A stretch of DNA of 64,000 bases from Psilocybe azurescens (Eukaryota; Basidiomycota; Agaricomycetes; Agaricales; Agrocybaceae): positions 1,550,001-1,614,000 of the forward strand of contig JAJIRX010000622.1 in the NCBI GenBank assembly GCA_023853785.1, read 5' to 3'. The position numbers and the translations under genes were made by a program. Shown here piece by piece: positions 58,544-64,000 of this stretch. Each line of letters begins with the position of its first letter. Within the stretch, counting starts at the first letter, position 1. Under the pieces are notes generated by a model that worked only from the letters and a program-made list of their open reading frames with translations, did no database searches and was not told the DNA's origin.

Positions 58544-59008
58544 TTGCATTTGACTTATTTATCTGCAGTGTCTTCTCTCTTGTCTTTTTTATCTCCTTTT
58601 TCTCTCTTTTTTTTCTTTTACATTCCCTGATGCACCCCTAATCTTCCATTTTATCTGTGGTTTATCTTATTCAACGGCCTCTCCCTTTCCCTGGAATCAG
58701 AATATTTCTTCCCTGACCCTCTCTTTCTCTCGCTCCCCTTTGCTCCATCTCATATATCGATGTTGTTACTACGTGTCATGTATCTCTACTGTTGTGCTAT
58801 TGCTATCCTTTTTCTTGTGACTCAACAATAAATCTGTTTGTGAAGATTCAGATTACGTAATCCGTTGTATCGACTACAGTCGGCGTCTTTAGTTTGAACT
58901 ACAATTTTGCCTAGAACTGTCACTTAAAGGCTCATGTCCAACTCATGCTGCCCCCAATTCAACGAGCCCTGATACCATAACACTCTATCTCTCAAGTAAA
59001 CCATAGCT
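58544..59008. other. Intergenic between swi1 and 5-phosphatase genes
   Basis: A T-rich and C-rich stretch with no coding segment. It holds the swi1 3' untranslated region and the promoter of the 5-phosphatase gene, whose ATG is at 59009. Confidence 0.45.
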
Positions 59009-62000
59009 ATGTCCAGTACTACTATTCGCACCGTCACGACCGACTTGCAGGCAGGTTTGATTAAGCAACAATATGGTGACTATTCTGTCTGCTACGATTC
59101 GCTTGGTATCTGCTTAGCACTTGTTTTGAATCAAGGTCAACCCCACTCTGCAGAGATTCGCGCACATGAATTACCTCCCACCAGACCATCCAACCCTTCA
59201 TCTACTATTTCACGCCCCGGAGATTCTGTGTTAAGAAATACGTCAAACTATGAACTGAAGTCCTTCAAAGTTAGAATACTTACCTGGAATATGCACGACT
59301 CTCTTCCAAAGGTGCGTCACCTGTAGCCTTATAATAATAATAAGATTTCCTTCTTACGTTGATTATTATCAGGGAGATTTAGAAGAGTTATTTGGCAAGG
59401 TGCCTCTATATAACTCTGCGACTACGAATTCTGGCACGTTTCCGCAGCTTCCTAACGATGCGAACCATCCTTATCATCTAGTCGTTGTGTATGTCCTCCT
59501 TTCTCTCTCTCAACCATTTAGATCGTTACGAATTGAATTACAGTGCTGGCCAGGAATGTCCTACGCCGTCTGGTAACTCTACTCTATTTTTATCGTCAAT
59601 TCGTTGAGATTTCATTCCGCATCTTCTCTAGGTATCCCTATGGGATTAGCCGCTAGCTTCAAGATTCTAGATAAAGATAAAGACAAGTCGAAAGAATTCG
59701 ACAAGGAGAATGAGCGGCCAAGAGAGAAGGACAGGTACGAAGATGCTAAAGTGGAAGAGGATGCTGAATACCCGCCTGCTGGATGGACCTCGATGGTTGA
59801 AGATTACTTATGCCACTGTGGAGGATCTTCAAGTCGCACTGGGTCTCCTTCAACTGCAGATGTTGGATTTCCTAGACCGCTTATGCGACAGAAATCCGTC
59901 AAAGAAACTCGAAAAGGACTCTACCAACTTCTCATCAAGGATCGGCTCATGGGAATCTACATGGCTATCTACATCCATCGTGATCTTAAACCATTTGTTC
60001 GAGGTTCGTTTGGCTGTTTGTTTATAGTATGGAATATTAAGCCAACATTTCGTCCATTCAGGTATGTCTAAATCCGCCGTTACAGCTGGTCTGATTGGCG
60101 GTCGAGTGGGTAACAAAGGAGGCGTCGGCATTAGCCTTAACGTCGCTGGGACAACTTTCTTGTTCTTGAACGCACATCTCGCAGGTGGGCCTGCTATTGT
60201 TTGTCAAAATTGAAACTTTGATGATCATTATTGAATTAATAGCGCACGAGGGAAAGAGCAATCATCGGCTGGCGAATCTTTCTAAAATCAAGGTATCTTC
60301 CATCTTATATGCTTTCTATGGCAATTTCATATTTTTGTTAGGCTGAATTATTGGTGGACGATTTTCTCCCTGCTAATGATCCGCGTGCTGTCGCTGAAGG
60401 TCAGCTTCTCCTATCCAAATGGTCGTTTCAAAAGCTGATTAATATACAGATTTGACGGATCGTTTCGATTTTACATTTCTTTGTGGTGACCTTAATTTCA
60501 GATTGGATATTTCACGCCTGCATGCTGACTGGCTTATTTCGCGACAAGGTATTGCAATTTTTGTCATATTACCTGATCCTGTTTTAAATATATCATCTAG
60601 AATACAAGCAAGCATTCGAATTCGATCAACTACACGCTCTGATGAAGAAAGGAAATTTCTTCAATGGATTTTCTGAGGCTCCGATCAACTTCCCTCCAAC
60701 ATTCAAATACGATGTTTTGCGTACGCTCAAACGTTCAAAAACGACTTCTCGTTCGAGACTTGCAATATTTGGAGATCGGTCTGGACAGCTTACAGAAGTC
60801 GACGAGCGTGAGGTAGAAGAAATAGAAGGCGGTGACGAAGACATGGAAGGCGCATCCCTAGCATCTTCTGCTGTAACATCGACTGCTTCTCGACCGCTTA
60901 CAGAAAATGGACCCGAGGATGATTCTTATTTCTATACTTCTACATTTGGCCCCCAGTCATTCCTAGCGAGTCAAATGCTGTTGCTTCTCCGAAACCGAAT
61001 AAAGCGAAAGTCAAATGGCTATCTCTGTTATCACCCTCCTTTGCTCCCTTCCCCACTAAACTGTCGAAAACTAAAAATGCAGAGCCGTGGGCCCTTCCTC
61101 CGACACCTGTTACCGCCACTCGGTCGGTGCCCCCGTCTCCATTGCAGTCCACTACTCCTGACGTAGGCCGACGTCGTTTCTTGCGGCCACCCCCAATGAT
61201 TCTGGTCAACTCAACTGGATCTGAGAACGTCCCCCATGACGACGCCATTGAAAGGGGTGTATATGACTCTTCCCACAAGAAACGCGTTCCAAGCTGGTAT
61301 GTGGCATGCACTCACCGACCATTCTTTTCTTTGTCTGATCGTGTACCAAGGTGCGATCGCATCCTATGGAAGACAACTGTCCAGCCTGATCCTATTTTTG
61401 ATAACATTTATTCTCCGGAATCGGGTCATCGTTCACGTAGTCGCGTAGGTCACTTTCTTGCCAATGCATTTCGGCCAGCCTCTTCCCGTACAGCTTGGGA
61501 TAATAATACCCCACAAGGCTCTGGGTTCTTGTCCGGAGACGCAAGCAAGACTCCCACAGATGCTATGCTATCTCCTGCAATATCGCGTACACGTTACGGT
61601 TCTCCTTTGGCACCCATCGACCTTCGTTTGCCTACTGGTGAGAAAATACTCTTTGAAGACTGTCTATATTGTTGACTTCTTTGCAGGTCTACATCTTGAA
61701 TTGCGGCCTCGTCGGGCGAATACCGCAGCCTCTCCTCCTCCCACTGCCCCTGCTCACGAACATCCATCCCGGAGATTTACTGCTTTCGATGGGTTAGAGA
61801 GCCCCTCTTCTGCAGACCGCCCACAATCAGCCACTCCTTCGATATGGCGCTTTCTGCCGTCCTTTTATCTCCCACTCATAATCAAGGGCACGGTACCCTT
61901 GATGCCTCCCAGAATTTACCTGCATCATCTCCTCGCAAAGGTGATGTCGTGTGCTTGACATATGATACCCTCGATGATCGTGGCATGCGCCGTCTAGAGG

Positions 62001-62050
62001 GACGAAGTGACCACCGACCCGTGATTGGGAGCTACGCTCTCTATGCTTGA
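59009..62050 (+). CDS. Inositol polyphosphate 5-phosphatase (IPPc domain)
   Basis: Removes the 5-phosphate from phosphoinositides such as PI(4,5)P2. It starts MSSTTIRTVTTDLQAGLIKQ. The catalytic IPPc domain begins SFKVRILTWNMHDSLP (Asn of the metal site) and continues HLVVVAGQECPTPSG (catalytic Glu), GLIGGRVGNKGGVGISLNVA, FLFLNAHLAAHEGK, FDFTFLCGDLNFRLD (GDLNFR box), FPPTFKYD, RVPRCDRILWK and SDHRPVIGSYALYA at the very end. Large low-complexity insertions split the domain: an acidic one (VEEIEGGDEDMEGAS) and a Ser/Pro-rich one between DRILWK and SDHRP. Two breaks, the C5 run at 60950-60954 and the T4 run at 61863-61866, each need an extra base. No Sac1, SH2 or clear membrane anchor is seen, so location is unknown. 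Confidence 0.9.
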
Positions 62051-62349
62051 TGTTTTTCGTTGTCATGCAGTTTTTCTTACCGCATTCTTTGGATACTTGT
62101 GTATACGACCAGCCTATACTATAACTGGTCATCTTCTAATATTGCACTCCTATTATATTTATTTACATACATGACTTGTACTTACTGAGTATCTGCCATT
62201 TATCTCAATTTTGGACCAAGTTCAAACCAAAGTTCTCAGTTCTTGTTCATGAGTTGACGTCTATTTGTTTAGAGCCTTGGGCGATGATGAAGTACACGCT
62301 GTTTTAAGCAAGTCATTAAACTCTTCCGACTTGACTAACATAGCCCACA
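62051..62349. other. Intergenic between 5-phosphatase and saf4-like genes
   Basis: 299 bases on the same strand orientation, AT-rich, with no coding segment. Contains the 3' region of the left gene and the promoter of the right one. Confidence 0.45.
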
Positions 62350-63542
62350 ATGCAGGGTTTCAATAAGTAAGAATTTGAGCATTGTTTAAAAGTAACATGC
62401 TGATCAATGCATATACTAGATATTACCCGCCTGATTATGACCCTTCGCAAGGAAGTCTGAACAAAGTCCGAGGTATGGAAGGGCAGATAGTCATGTTTAC
62501 AAGTCCATCGCAATAGCCTCATGTTGACAAACATAAAGGGAAACACGCCCTAGGAGATCGTGCACGAAAGATTGACCAAGGAATCTTGATCACTCGTTTC
62601 GAATTGCCATTCAATATATGGTGGTGAGTAATATAAGGGCATAGTATTTTGTTTACTGTATGGATAACAACCATTTCGTAGTGGTACATGTAACAACCAT
62701 ATCGGAATGGGTGTACGCTACAATGCAGAGAAGAAGAAGATTGGAGCATACTACTCGACACCTATATTTTCTTTCCGCTGTAAATGCCATCTGTGCGATG
62801 GATGGTTTGAGATACAGACGGACCCGAAGGTGAGTCGTGGTGAATGTCGCTGAGTTAGCCTCTGTTAACGCCATGTTATAGAATACACGCTATGTGGTGA
62901 CCTCCGGTGCAAGACAGAAGGACGAAGAATGGAACCCCGAAGAGAATGGGGGTTTTGCAATTCACGGTTTGTTCCAGTTTGCTGATTTGAATCATACGGA
63001 ATTCTGGTTCACTAGTTTTTAGATACCGAGAAAGAAGGCGCGCATGTGGATCCTCTGGTTGCGTTAGAAAAAACGACAGATGCCAAACATCATATGGAGA
63101 CTGTGCAGAAACCCCGTATTGAATCCTTGCAGGGTGTTTCAGAGCACTACAACTCTGATCCTTACACGCTTTCGCTGAAGGCCAGGAAACGGTTTCGCGA
63201 GGACAAAAGATTGAACAGAAGAAGAAGCAATTGGACGACAATATCAAAGATCGGTATGCGTTACCTGCTACGATGAGTCTTCTGAAGGAAGACGACAAGG
63301 CAGTGGAAGCGGCGAAGACAGAGTGGCAGAAAGCAAAACAGGAACATGATCTTCGAGAGGCGAAGCGGAGAAAGACTACGCTTGATATCACCTCCCTCAT
63401 GTCCAGTTCGCATTTATCGATGAAGAAGTCTCCAGCGTCTAGCTCGGATCCCCTGAATTCCCTGCGGAGTCAAATTCTACGGAATACAGCTAAAAGATCA
63501 ACGGCCATACGATCCATTCCGACGAGTTCAGTCCTCCCATAA
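62350..63542 (+). CDS. Splicing factor of the Yju2/Saf4 (CWC16, CCDC130) family
   Basis: Spliceosome-associated protein acting around branching. A tiny first exon (MQGFNK) is followed by YYPPDYDPSQGSLNKVR and GKHALGDRARKIDQGILITR. Then come FELPFNIWCGTCNNHIGMGV (first CxxC), RYNAEKKKIGAYYSTPIFSF and RCKCHLCDGWFEIQTDPKNT (second CxxC, zinc site), RYVVTSGARQKDEEWNPEEN, and a coiled Lys/Glu-rich C-terminus with DDNIKDRYALPATMSLLKED and AKRRKTTLDI, ending SIPTSSVLP. Lacking the start YYPPDFDP-with-K of Yju2 and having GAR-QKDEEW, it is closer to CCDC130/Saf4 than to Yju2 (inference). One break at the A4 run 63205-63208 needs one more base to join FREDK to the coiled coil. Confidence 0.9.
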
Positions 63543-64000
63543 CCATTGCACTTGTGTAAGCTTTGTATATTTTGTAATTGTATCTTAATCCATAATATTA
63601 CTGGATTTGTGGTATTTTGCTTGAGACTGACTATACAAGTCATCTAAATGCTGGTATCTGAGGCGTATTCAAGATTTTCCACCCATGTCATTCATGGAAG
63701 AACAGTAACAATCTTTTCTTACAGCTTACGGTACTTGAACTCCCCAGAATCGAGAAGACGATGGTCTATATAGCAGTGCAGAATTACGAAGGCGTTCCGA
63801 ATGCGCGTTGCTTGCAGTAAATGCGGCATGTGGATTCGGACCTCCGTCGAGGGATAGTTGGCCTTATGTGTAAGTCTCAGTGGCGAAATAAGGCAGCATC
63901 ACAGAAGGGGGCGTTCCAGAGAAGAAGCAGCATGCGAGAACTTCAAATAACACAAGTTGATCAATTGCGTTCGCATACGGTGGCCCGTTACCGACTTATC
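63543..64000. other. Terminal intergenic stretch
   Basis: Downstream of the saf4-like gene. No gene is supported. The final 250 bases are open in places on both strands but show no recognisable motif; the edge of another gene could begin here. Confidence 0.35.

Overview
The window is nuclear DNA of a filamentous basidiomycete, most likely an Agaricomycete. Nearly every gene is cut by many short introns of roughly 50-60 bases, and there are fungal membrane-protein families typical of mushrooms (DUF6533 and DUF6534 types, a CorA-like GMN protein), a fungal Zn2Cys6 regulator and a basidiomycete CACTA (Tnp2) transposon. There is no ribosomal RNA, CRISPR array or convincing tRNA gene.

Layout. 0.3-11.7 kb is a housekeeping block: the APC/C subunit Cdc16, a Pho84-type phosphate permease, a small LYR protein (ETFRF1/LYRM5 type) hidden in tiny exons, a CorA-like protein and the RNA polymerase III repressor Maf1. 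13.3-21.4 kb is a decayed CACTA element with a Tnp2 transposase on +, a second element gene on -, degenerate subterminal repeats and, between the two, a broken piece of aspartate-semialdehyde dehydrogenase in which a 38-codon segment is tandemly amplified. 21.7-28.2 kb holds a DUF6534 protein and a GMC oxidoreductase separated by a gene-poor 2.5 kb. 28.7-63.5 kb is a dense block: SCP2 with a peroxisomal C-terminus, the Mgm1/OPA1 dynamin, a DapA-family aldolase, a YhhN/TMEM86 protein, a DUF6533 protein, a Serinc/Tms1 protein, a protein of unknown function, Cwh43, a CobW/ZNG1 GTPase, a J-domain protein, a Zn2Cys6 factor, a TMEM41-like VTT protein, the SWI/SNF ARID subunit Swi1, an inositol polyphosphate 5-phosphatase and the splicing factor Saf4/Yju2 (CCDC130).

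How the genes relate. There is no metabolic cluster. Themes that recur are membranes and lipids (Pho84, SCP2, Mgm1, YhhN, Serinc, Cwh43, TMEM41, 5-phosphatase), mitochondria (Mgm1, ETFRF1-like), and transcription or RNA processing (Maf1, Zn2Cys6 factor, Swi1, Saf4). Several pairs are divergent across very short promoters (97 bases between Cwh43 and CobW; 112 bases between the Zn2Cys6 factor and TMEM41).

A caution for every reader: in about 20 places a conserved protein continues only if one base is added to or removed from a homopolymer run. This affects essential genes (Cdc16, Mgm1, Swi1, Saf4), so it looks like sequence error rather than gene death. Exon joins are given as the reading that best preserves family motifs.
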